Source: Aristolochia californica
Lineage: Eukaryota; Streptophyta; Magnoliopsida; Piperales; Aristolochiaceae
Reading direction: 5' to 3'
DNA: 64,000 nt
NCBI GenBank assembly: GCA_029961685.1
Contig: JARWKL010000010.1
Coordinates: forward strand, 19,427,931-19,491,930
A program made the position numbers and the translations under genes. A model generated the notes under the pieces. It saw only the letters and a program-made list of their open reading frames with translations, did no database searches and was not told the origin of the DNA. Of the stretch, positions 44,337 to 53,737 are shown in pieces. The number at the start of each line of letters is the position of its first letter. The stretch's first letter is position 1.

Positions 44337-45859
44337 TATAATTTTAGTTACATCGACTTTTATACCTTGCAAGCGTACGAATCGTTCATGTAATCTAGCA
44401 GTAAGCGAGGGTCATATCCACAGGGAGGATTGAATTTTGTGTATTCTTCAATCAACTAGCCTAACCAAATATGATGAATTAATATGAACTAAACACTAAT
44501 TATATCCTAAATTATCAAGCAATAATTTAATTAACTACTTGCACAACAGGAAACGTCAACTCTGGATTTTACCGTGATTCGTGCCTCTCTCGAGCGCCAC
44601 GTAACCACGAATCCGGATTCTCAATCCTTGCGTCTAGCCCCTCTCGGGCGCCTAGAGTTAATGACAAAGATCAGATTACAATAGAATGCAGAGAATTAAT
44701 TTTCTATTGTGATGATGCTAAAATTATCAACTCTGGATTTTACCGTGATTCGTGCCTCTCTCGAGCGCCACGTAACCACGAATCCGGATTCTCAATCCTT
44801 GCGTCTAGCCCCTCTCGGGCGCCTAGAGTTAATGACAAAGAGTGCATTACAATAGAATGCAGAAAATCAATTTCCTATTGTGATGATGCTAAAATTATCA
44901 ACTCTGGATTTTACCGTGATTCGTGCCTCTCTCGAGCGCCACGTAACCACGAATCCGAATTTTCAATCCTTGCGTCTAGCTCCTCTCGGGCGCCTAGAGT
45001 TAAAGACAAAAATCGGATTAAAATACCAAAATCCAACCTCAATTATAATCTTACCCTAATTAGCTAATTTAATCAAATATCAAGAAAACAAATCTTAAAT
45101 AAACCTTAATTATCAAATCAGATTCAATTAACATTCAAAACCTAAGTTCAAACCATATAAAAACTAAATTCAATAATGTCGAATTACTCCCCTTCTTCCT
45201 CCTCTCGCTCGGGCAGCAACTCGTTCTCACGGGTACTGCAATTTCCCGAAATCAATGGCTTCGGGTTGGCAAGAGTGAGTGGCCGGAGGTAGAGACGACG
45301 CCGACGACGACGATTAGAAGCCGACGGATGGAGGTAACGTCCGGCGAAGAGCGAAACAGAGCTGACATTCTCTAACCGGCTCTCTCGAGTCTCGGTTGGA
45401 GTCGAAATGGCTCCGGGACTGGTCGGAACTATGTTAGACGCCGGAGGATAGTCGGAAAGAAGAAGTGGCACCAAAGAAGCCCTCTCGGGTCCCCTTTCGA
45501 CCTCCTCTTTCGACGCCCCCCTTTTGCTTTAAATACCATCTTATTTATTTTAAAACGATTTGACCTAAAAATCATCTCCATTTCACTAAGGGCATTTTAG
45601 TAAATATCTCCTTCTCCACCATAATTCTCCTGAAATTCCATAATTAAATCTATAAAAAACATTTCAGGAAGAAATAAACCTTAAAAACAATGAAATATAA
45701 TTCAGGAGAGAAAAATATGCAATATCGACAGTGATTAATGCCAAATTCAATAAATGCTCATTTCATTTGAAAACCGATAAATAACCACCTATAACACAAT
45801 TATAAAGGTTATTCTATTATAATTAACTTAGTTCTCATGTCAGAATATAGCATCTATCA
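44337..45859. mobile_element. Unassigned 1.5-kb insertion in the MULE
   Basis: Flanked by GTGCATGATG (44327-44336) and GTGCACGATG (45860-45869), a 10-bp imperfect target duplication. The MULE reading LVHDGN resumes across it. The left end begins TATAATTTTAGTTACATC and the right end, read in reverse, TGATAGATGCTATATTC; these are not inverted repeats. It contains the GAGGGTCATATCCACAGGGA word near 44408, three ~170-bp direct repeats and a CGA-rich block (45184-45500) with a 96-codon minus-strand frame of low complexity that I do not keep as a gene. Target length fits a MULE without inverted repeats, but this is inference. Confidence 0.7.
44558..45012. repeat. Three ~170-bp direct repeats
   Basis: Copies start at 44558, 44728 and 44899 with CAACTCTGGATTTTACCGTG and contain CTCTCGAGCGCCACGTAACC and CTCTCGGGCGCCTAGAGTTA. 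They are nearly identical over the first ~120 bases. No coding frame is kept through them. Confidence 0.93.
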
Positions 45860-46533
45860 GTGCACGATGGCAATGTTTGCTTTGGTGTGTTGACCACCAA
45901 TATGTCTGAGAGCTTTAATAGTGTTCTGAGTGGTCCTAGAAGTCTTCCAATTCAAGCATTGGTGGCATCAACCTTTTATAGATTGAATATTTTTTTTGTG
46001 AAAAGATATTAATTTTGCAGGAAAGATGACATCGTTTTGTAGTCCCTTTGTTGATGCTTCTCTAAAAAATAAGATGGATACAACAAGAGGATGTCATGTA
46101 CGTCGATATCAGAATAATATGTATGAAATCTGTATGGATGATGAAAGGTTGTATCAGGTTGATTTGGAGAATATGACATCTACATGCACCCACTTTCAAA
46201 TGGAAAAAATTTCTTGTACCCATGCCATTGCAGTGTGTGGAAAAATCAATTATGATTTCAATCAATTGTGTGGTCCTTGGTATACAACAGAGGCATATAG
46301 AGAAACATATGCAATTGGATTCTATCCTCCTAAAGATAAACCCTATTGGCCTAATACGGGTGTACGAGTTGTTCCACCTATTGCAAGGAAGCACCCAGGG
46401 TCGTCCACGTTCAGCTCGTATACATACAAAAATTGATAAAGGAGAACGTGGTACCTATGTCTGTGGTAGATGTAAACAATCGGGGCATAACTCTATAAAA
46501 TGTCGAAACCTGCCAGTTAACACCCCCCAATAA
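45860..46533 (+). pseudogene. MULE transposase, C-terminal part
   Basis: It resumes with FGVLTTNMSESFN (the conserved NxxE region) and continues to 46012, then 46026-46436 and 46222-46533 in two frames. A SWIM-like zinc finger is at 46179-46228, but the first cysteine of CxC is Ser (STC), with SCTHAIA keeping CxH. A CCHC knuckle CGRCKQSGHNSIKC lies near 46462-46503, a usual MULE C-terminal feature. A frameshift lies near 46390, between the two. Confidence 0.85.
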
Positions 46534-46792
46534 ACGCTCCAGGAAGTAGCAATCCAAGGTGAACATTTTCATTACTCGTGAAATTTAAGTATTATTATTG
46601 ATAATTGTCTTTTATTTTTTTGTATTATATAGGTATTAATCAATCATTTTTAAAATTTATATTTTGTAGCCGTTCTTAGTGGAAGTTGTGGTTATTGCCC
46701 ATTTGGTAAAGCCCTTGTTTGAAGATGCAGGCATGTCAGTGGTTGAGTTTCCTTATGGATTCACCATTCGTGTAAAGAACGGTGATGATTCT
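46534..46792 (+). other. Exon-like segment after the MULE, cut by element E
   Basis: 46534-46669 is AT-rich and ends with a good splice-acceptor context (ATATTTTGTAG). From 46670 there is an open frame of about 40 codons (FEDAGMSVVEFPYGF, then TIRVKNGDDS) until element E begins. I do not recognise the protein. It could be a further exon of the MULE, a captured host fragment, or an exon of the gene whose remains lie at 50825-51966. Confidence 0.4.
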
Positions 46793-47229
46793 TGTTGATT
46801 TTTAGGACTCCATAAATTTAGCTCATGGAGAAAAAGGGAAAGAAACCCATTGGGAGGAAAAGGAGGAAGAAGGGTTATGGAATTGATTATTCCTAACTCT
46901 CCCCCAGAAGCTCTATTGATAAATTTATGAAACTAGAATATTACAATAATACCCCTCAACTTAGGGTTTAGGGTTTAGGGTTTTAACCCTGAAACTTTAA
47001 CATCATTACACCAATGCCATCTCTATGAGATGACCCTTTATTTACCATCCTACCATCACTTTATGTGGGCCAATGGGCCTTCTCCTTGATTTGTGGGCCT
47101 TGAGCCCGTCTTCTATTTCTCTTAGATCCATGGGTTTTCCTTGGTCTTATGGGCTTGGGCCCATCTTCTAATACACTTTGATATGTGGGTCTTCCTTTGT
47201 CGTGTGAGCTTGGGCCCTGTCTTCCAACA
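46793..47229 (-). repeat. 3' LTR of element E
   Basis: TGTTGATTTTTAGG to CTTCCAACA on the plus strand. It contains TTAGGGTTTAGGGTTTAGGG at 46971-46990, about three telomere-type units, and GGCCCA/TGGGCC words at 47060-47230. Confidence 0.9.
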
Positions 47230-47514
47230 CTCCCCCTCAAGTTGGGAGTGAGAGAACAATATGAACTCCCAACTTACTGCAAATGATATATAAAATATTT
47301 TTTGTACAATATGCATTCATCTTCCAACAATCCCCTTCACGCTGGTGCTCTCGTTCATGAGGCTCAGCTGGTATAATATCAGTGAGAGTAAATCACTCCG
47401 AGCCGCTAGGACATTGCTCTGAACTGTCTACCTCCACCACCGTGTCCCTCCACAGAACAATGACTCTCAAGTGGTAGAGTAATATATGATATTAATGGGG
47501 TAAGTAATATAAAT

Positions 47515-47915
47515 ATAATAATAAATTCCTCCATCAAGGACTTCCAACCACAAAGATTTAATATTTTTGACGGGAGGAAGTTCTTCCATCATTGACTTCC
47601 AACCACAAAAAAATTGATGTTTTTGACGGGGATGAAGTTCCTTTGTCATGGACTCCCAACCACAAATAAATTTGTTATTTTTTATGGGGATGATGTTCCT
47701 CCGTCATGGACTCCCAACAACAACAAAAATGATATTTTTGACAAGGATGAAGTTCCTCCGTCATGGACTCCCAACTACAAATAAATTTGATATTTTTTAC
47801 GGGGATGAAGTTCCTCCATCTTGGACTCCCAACCACAAAAATTTGATATTTTTTACGGGGATAAAGTTCCTTCGTCATGGATTCCCAACCAAAAAAATTT
47901 GATATTTTTTACAGG
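47515..47915. repeat. 57-bp minirepeat block in element E, 7 copies
   Basis: Seven imperfect copies at ~57-bp spacing (CATGGACT landmarks near 47647, 47705, 47762 and 47874, plus variants), matching the block in D. Like D's block it lies about 290 bp from the 3' LTR. Confidence 0.92.
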
Positions 47916-49386
47916 GACATAAATAAATAATGGTATGAAGCTAACTCTTCTTCAATAATTATGTCTCATCAAAAGAGACACAATAGCAGCAACTTAAATA
48001 GGCTTTGCTTGGGTCAATTTAACACGACCCAAAACAATCCTCGTAAAATAACACCCATGAAATAGTCCAATGCACATATCTAGACCAATTAATATGCTGA
48101 TCAAGGAATAATTTTTCAATTCTTCAAAAATAATAATCCAGCCAGAAAAAAGTTTTTACCAAGTCACGCCAAAATCTTGGGCATGTTTACCGAGGCAGAA
48201 ATTAAGTGGCCCGAGCCGTGTTGACTCGGTCCGAGTTGGTCTGGGTTGACTCGATTTGGCTGGTACAGAAGGTCGGCTGGCAAGGCTGACTCGGGCTAGT
48301 CGAGCTGCGCTGGCGCTGAACTGGCTCTGATTAAATTTCCTTCCTTAGGAAATATTTAATCGAGCATATCATCTTCTTCCTCCCGCGAACGGAAACACTG
48401 TTCTAGGGGAGGAAACTTTCCCAGAGAGGCCTAAAGGAGCTCGGCGGAAACTTGGAAGGAAAGTTTCCAACCCTCTTCTTCCCTGATGTAGAGCTGAAAC
48501 TCGGAAGGAAATTTTCCAACCCGACTTCGTCTTCTATGGCAGCGGCGGGTCGTTTCAACCCGCAAACGAACGGAGAGGGAAACAGAGCTTCTTCTTCCTC
48601 CCCGACAGAGCACTGCGGAAACAAAGCTTATGTTGCGATCGCAATGCCTTCGAGAGAAGCAGATCATACTGGAAAATATACGAAATGGTGGAGTAAGCGG
48701 CTCGGTTAGAGAAGTTTTTTTTCCTCAAGTTGTCGTCGTCTTTGGCCTAAAAAAAACGATAGTAGGAGCCACGGTGGTGACTAAAGGCTTTGACAGAGGA
48801 CGGTAAGCTGGACTGGTGCTTCTTCTCACATTCATGGTGTCATCGTCTCTGGCAATGATGACGTGACCTTCGGCAAAACAGACCTAAGCTTAATGGCAAT
48901 AATTCCACAACGGAATTATTTCCTCCATAACAGAAATAATTCTGGCGTAAACTTCCAATAGAGTAGCAGTGGCGGATGGCGCAGAAACAGCCAGTGAAGT
49001 TAAGCGAGACGAGCGGCTGTCAGTCTCCTTGTGTTCAACTTCTCCTATCGGCGACCAAACTACTTCCGTCGATTAAAAACCATTTTTTTCCCATGAGAAA
49101 CAGAACCACTTGAAAGACTTACAACAGTGGATGACGAGAAAAAAAATCTTCTCAGTTTTGAGTGCTTAGTAAATAAAATATGAAGTGGTTAGAAGAGCAG
49201 AATGAACGGATGGGAGAGCAGAGAGAGATAGAGAGGGATCATTACGGTAGCTGATCATGAACAAAGAGCTAGCAACAAAATAAAAAAACTGAATTTCATA
49301 AACTATAAAAAAACAACAATCCAAGAAACGAAAATAAAGGATTTTGGGTATTGTGAAAACCATACTACGCGTCCTGAAAATCAAAA
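47916..49386 (-). other. Element E internal region, non-coding
   Basis: No protein or RNA gene recognised. It shares text with D near 48000-48330 and at the primer-site end. An 85-codon plus-strand frame at 48452-48709 and minus-strand frames over the same stretch lack known motifs and are not conserved as frames in D. Confidence 0.65.
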
Positions 49387-49398
49387 GCTCTGATACCA
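49387..49398 (-). promoter_or_regulatory. Primer binding site of element E
   Basis: TGGTATCAGAGC on the element strand, adjacent to the 5' LTR, an exact match to the initiator tRNA-Met primer site. Confidence 0.9.
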
Positions 49399-49834
49399 TG
49401 TTGATTTTCAGGACTCTATGAATTTAGCTAATGGAGAAAAAGGAAAAGAAACCCATTGGGAGAAAACAAGAGAAAGAAGAGTTATGAAATTGATTATTCC
49501 TAACCCTGCCCCTAAAGCTCTATTTATAGATTAATGAAACTATAATATTATAATAATACCCCTAAACTTAGGGTTTAGGGTTAAGGGTTTTAACCCTAAA
49601 ACTTTAACATAATTACATCAATGCCATCTCTACGAGATGACCCTTTATTTACCCTCTTGCCATCACTGTATGTGGCCCTATGGGCCTTCTCCTTGATTTG
49701 TGGGCCTTGAGCTTGTCTTCTATTTCTCTTGGATCCATGGGTCTTCCTTGGTCTTATAGGCATGGGCCCATCTTCTAATACACTTTGATATGTGGGCCTT
49801 TTGGTCGTGTGGGCTTGGACCTTGTCTTCCAACA
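49399..49834 (-). repeat. 5' LTR of element E
   Basis: Partner of 46793-47229. On the element strand the order is GGCCCA-rich U3, AACCCTAAACCCTAA telo-box-like words (reverse of ~49567-49587), CTATAAATAGAG TATA box (reverse of ~49520-49531). Confidence 0.9.
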
Positions 49835-49952
49835 TATCATTTCCTCTATATTTTTTTGTTTCATTTCAACATATAAAGTACTTAGTTGAATGCATGAAGG
49901 TTTATTTTTCCTCATTACATGTAGGTTTATTTTTCCTCATTACATGTAGGTT
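49835..49952. other. Short non-element spacer with a 25-bp tandem duplication
   Basis: AT-rich sequence in which TTTATTTTTCCTCATTACAT plus GTAGG occurs twice (49901-49950). The second copy ends in AGGTT, which became the target duplication of the following solo LTR. It may be intron of the fragmented gene nearby. Confidence 0.6.
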
Positions 49953-50824
49953 TGTTATGGTCCCTAGTCATGGATCGAGTAACTCGGCATTGGATTTGTG
50001 AATCCAGCACTGTAATGGAGCAGCTACTCTCGGTAAGGAAGGAGAAAGAGCATTTCTTTGTCTTGATTTCGGATAGGAGGAAAGTAGCCTCCTTTGTGAG
50101 TCTATGCTGCGGTTTTGGGTAAGGGCAGAGAGCCCTTACTGCTGATGCTCAAACAGGGAGGAAAAGACTCCCCTTTTGCTCATGGAAAAATGGGTTTGGA
50201 ACCCTCTTGGATACTACTCGTGTTAGGGGCTGAAAAGCCTCAAACTTGGATAACCTTTGGATCAAGGGTTAGGGTTTCCTGACTTTCTTTTTGCTGGCCT
50301 TGAGGCTGAGATGACTATTACTGGTGCTACTCATGATAAGAGGATTGAGAGACCTCAACCCTGGCTCAGAAAGGAGGGTAGAGTCCCTCTCTTGCTATTG
50401 GTGATGGAAGGGAGGTTGAAGCCTCTGGTTGAACTCAGAAAAGGGACAATAACTCCCCTCTCTTCTTCGACATGGATCAATGGAAAACAACAATCAAAAT
50501 AGGAGTGAAAGATATTCAGATTCAAGAGGGAACCTGGACCTAGTGCTCATCAAGGAGACCTCCAAACCCTAGAGTTCGTCAAGGAGAACTCCAAACCTTG
50601 TTTAACCTAATTCAAAATTTGCCTTTTTTTCTCATTCCCTTGCCCTCTAAGTAGGCTTGATGTCCCCCTAGTTTTAGGGTTAAATATTACAATTCTTCCC
50701 CTATGGCAATTTAACTTAAATAATACATAAAAAAGAATTTAAAATAATATGGAAAGAAAACTATTAACTCTGTAATTCAGTGTGCCTCCGTTGTATGACT
50801 CGGTTAGCTATTGAGTCCTCAACA
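49953..50824 (-). mobile_element. Solo LTR of a gypsy family
   Basis: 872 bp with perfect AGGTT duplications (49948-49952 and 50825-50829). On the element strand it runs TGTTGAGGACTC to GGGACCATAACA and encodes RVTRSMTRDHN at its end. It is the same family as the 909-bp LTR at 8849-9757. No internal element sequence. Confidence 0.92.
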
Positions 50825-51966
50825 AGGTTTAAGATTTGATCTCCCCATCTGGAAATAATCAATCAAAAGCTCAGATGGGTCCTCCGGATTTGTTTGTAGA
50901 ACTTTTCCAGCAGGTAAGAGTTTGGTAGAAGACCTTTCCGATATGAATCGTGATTAATTTGTTTCAGATTCCCATTTAGTTTCCTAATATTCTTTGGAAG
51001 TTGAAATACTGAATGTGGAATCCTGATCATTTTCATTGGTTAACTGAGTTTTTTTATGCCATGATAGCATAATACATTTGACAAAATAACTAAGATAGGG
51101 ACATGATTATTGTTCAATTTCTTTGCTCTGTTTTTAAAAAAAAAAACTAAATGCCTTTGTCAACTTTTGAGATAATTTATGTTTCATTGTCCTTCACTTT
51201 TAAACAGCTGAATCCAATGTCTTTTCAAATCAGGTCAAGCTGCTTCTTGAAATGCTTGTAAAGAAATGTGGTCTTGATGTTGTTAAAGTTGTAATACTGG
51301 ATGAAAATATGAAACTTCTCACCAACATAAGTAAGGTTTGTCTTGTTATAGGAAATGTTGGCTAGTGTTTTTTGAGCGTTAAAAATGAGAACAAATCAAA
51401 GTAGATACCAGAACGTAACTGTCGTGAGAAGCTCCACAACTTCGTTTTCTTTGATATGAAATATAAGTATGTTCGCTTGAATTTGATCCTTTCTAGTCAT
51501 CATGGACAAAAACCATCGTGAGAAAATGGCTAAAATCATAACCAGAGTCGATGAGTTTCATTACGATAACACTGTAAAAGGTGAGTACTCTCTCTCCCTC
51601 TTTAACTTTTTTTGTAATGGAAGTCGCGCTAGTTGTCTCTCGATCCCCTACTCTCATGCCTCAATGTGCTTTTCCTTGTTCAGAACAGAGAAGGAAGAGT
51701 TGTTCTGAGAAAGACCGATACGTTTATCTAAATGAAGAAATTTCAGGCAAGGCCTTATCTGTGTCTTCACCTTTTTACTTCCTTATGCTTTTCTCTCTTC
51801 CATCTCCTTATAATATTTGATATTTGCATTGATCATCTTTTCCTTTCTTTTAATAGGCAGGCTGGCTGGAGGAGTCCCTGGCTGGCCGTTTTGATCCTTT
51901 GGAGCAACTTGATGAATTTCCTAGATATCAAATGGAGAAACCAATGACCAGTGATGGAACAACCTA
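50825..51966 (+). pseudogene. Exon-like fragments of an unrecognised plant gene
   Basis: Several short open segments have splice-like borders: to 50912 (PPDLFVELFQQ, then CAG|GTAAGAG), about 51235-51336 (acceptor TCAG, LLLEMLVKKCGLDVVKV, donor AAG|GTTTG), about 51498-51580 (acceptor TCTAG, MDKNHREKMAKIITRVDEF, donor AAAG|GTGAGT), about 51684-51746 (acceptor TTCAG, ends TTCAG|GCAAGG, a possible GC donor) and about 51858-51960 (acceptor AATAG, LEESLAGRFDPLEQLDEF, then stop TAA at 51964). Intron-like spacers are T-rich. I do not recognise the family. It may be a real spliced gene remnant split by the solo LTR and element E, or a transposon-captured fragment. Confidence 0.5.
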
Positions 51967-52147
51967 AGCTGAAGGGCGGAGGTCAACCTGTTGTTTCCTA
52001 TTCTTGTTATAATCAAACGAAATACTGGAATGAGAATTTTAATATTATTTGACATTTTGATGTAAAATCATTTACTACTATACAACTTTCCATTGATCAT
52101 AATTAGAGCTTTCAAATTAAGAAAAAAGGATTAAAAACTGTGTGCAG
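51967..52147. other. Spacer, nothing recognised
   Basis: AT-rich sequence ending in an acceptor-like TGTGCAG just before the carboxypeptidase-like fragment; probably intron remnant. Confidence 0.5.
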
Positions 52148-52471
52148 ATTGGTAATGGGTGGATAGACTTGGAGATAGACCAGAATGGCTTTGTAGATTA
52201 TGCATGGAGTCATGCAATGACATCAGATGAGTGTCACAGGGAGATAAAGAAGAAATATAAATTCAGTCTTTCGAACCTGGGTCAAATATGTTGGGACGCC
52301 ATGGCTCCCTTTACCGATCTCTTTGACATCATCGATATATACAATATTTATTCTCAATTGTGCCCTGACGACATCTTAACATTTTCTACTTCAATGCTTC
52401 CATCAAGGGCTTTAAACCTCAACATGGAAAGGGCTTTAAACCACAAATTTATCTATACATTTATTTTTTAA
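52148..52471 (+). pseudogene. Serine carboxypeptidase-like (SCPL) gene fragment
   Basis: The frame begins right after an acceptor-like TGTGCAG and reads IGNGWIDLEIDQNGFVDYAW, SHAMTSDECHREI, then FTDLFDIIDIYNIYSQLCP. These match the segment of plant S10 serine carboxypeptidases that follows the catalytic GESYAGHY exon (family knowledge). The catalytic Ser exon upstream and the Asp and His exons downstream are not found. After about residue 74 the similarity fades. It is a single-exon relic of a vacuolar or secreted peptidase/acyltransferase family. Confidence 0.8.
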
Positions 52472-53129
52472 ACTCAAATAAAATTTTCATATTTTTCCAT
52501 TTAATAAATATTTTAATTCGATAATAAAAGGTGTTGGAATATTTTTAAATAACTAATATATTTTTTTCATAATATATTATTTTTTAAATAACTAATATTT
52601 TTTTAGTAATTTATTATTTTTAAATAAGGCGATAAAAAGTATACAAATAAATTGTATTTTTAAACTCTAAAATAACTTTTTTGTATAATTTTTTCAATTT
52701 CTAATTATTTTAAATCGATAATAAATGGGTAAGACTTAAGAGTAAAATTTTTTCTATTTAAAATATTTTTAAAATTTTAAATATTTTAATAATATGTTAG
52801 AATTTTTTTTAATTAATTAGAATACTTATTTTATTTTCTATTTTTAAAATATAAAGTAATAAAAAGTGTAACGATAAATTTTATTTTTAATTAATAAATA
52901 TTTTAATCAATAATAAATGGTGTTAAATAAGTAAGAGTTAATTTTTTAATTGTTTATTATATTTTTTAATAATTTATTATTTTATATATAAGGTAATAAA
53001 AAGTGTATTCATAAATGTGATTTTTAAAATAAAAAAATATTATTCCAATTTTTTATCATTTAATGACATGGCAGCTTACATGGCAGTTGACAGAGTGTGC
53101 CCTACATCCAGCATGAGTTATGATTGGAG
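52472..53129. repeat. AT-rich spacer with degenerate repeats
   Basis: Very AT-rich. The phrase AATAAAAAGTGTA followed by ATAAATT recurs near 52629, 52856 and 52995, suggesting a decayed tandem repeat of irregular spacing. It is a candidate scaffold-attachment-like region only on composition. No gene seen. Confidence 0.6.
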
Positions 53130-53737
53130 GATGGAGTAATGTCTTAGTGGCTAGGAGGGATTTACTGTCACTTATATTATACCAGCTAGGCCTCATGAAC
53201 GAGAGCACCAGCGTGAGGTGAAGTGTTGGAAGATGAAGGCATATTGGAATATGTGCCGTTTTATACAGATTTTATACATCATTTGCAATAAGTTGGGAGT
53301 TCATGCTATTCACTCACCCCAGCTTGAGGGGGAATGTTGGAAGATAGGGCCCAAACCCACACGACCAAGGAAGGCCCACATATCCAAGTGTATTAGAAGA
53401 TGAGCTCAAGCCCATAAGACCAAGGAAGACCCATGCAACCAAGAGATATAGAAGATGGGCTCAAGGCCCACAGATCAAGGAGAAGGCCCATAGGCCCACA
53501 TACAAAATGGCAGGATGGTAAATAAAGGGTTATCTCATAGAGATGACATAGATGTAATTAAGTTAAATTTCTAGGGTTAAAACCTTAAGTTTAGGGTTAT
53601 TATTGTAATACAGTAGTTTCAAAAATCTATAAATAGAGCTTCAGGGGAGGGTTAGGAATCAACCTCCAATTTTCTCCCAATGAGTTTATCTCCCTTTTTC
53701 TCCATGAGCTAAATTCATAGAGTCCTGATAATCAACA
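53130..53737 (+). mobile_element. Element F: 3' end of a third D-family copy
   Basis: 53130-53334 matches, in reverse orientation, the internal 3' regions of D and E (TAATGTCTTAGTGGCTAGG, CTCATGAACGAGAGCACCAG). The purine tract AGCTTGAGGGGGAA leads into an LTR 53335-53737 (TGTTGGAAGATAGGG to GATAATCAACA, 403 bp). GGCCCA occurs five times within 53342-53510. Telo-box-like TTTAGGGTTA and CTATAAATAGAG (about 53628-53639) follow. The 5' part and minirepeats are missing, replaced by the AT-rich spacer. Confidence 0.88.

Larger units (their letters stand above)
46793..49834 (-). mobile_element. Element E: non-coding copia-like element, second copy of D family
   Basis: LTRs 46793-47229 and 49399-49834 (437 and 436 bp), primer site 49387-49398 and purine tract at 47230-47250 all belong to one ~3-kb element. 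The 2.17-kb internal region matches D in order (minirepeats, GAGTTGACTCGG-rich stretch, primer-site flank) and has no gag or pol. The flanks ATTCT and TATCA do not match, so no target duplication is visible. E shows what D looked like before copia C inserted. Confidence 0.88.

Noticed and set aside
45184..45474. 96-codon minus-strand frame in the MULE insertion
   Set aside because: Arg/Glu/Ser-rich low-complexity product of a GC-rich stretch, with no domain and no supporting signals.
46971..46990. TTTAGGG units resembling telomere sequence
   Set aside because: Only two to three units inside an LTR, and repeated with variation in D, E and F; read as a promoter telo-box, not an interstitial telomere.
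48403..48709. Overlapping frames on both strands in element E
   Set aside because: No motif, and the frames are not conserved in element D, which has the same region.
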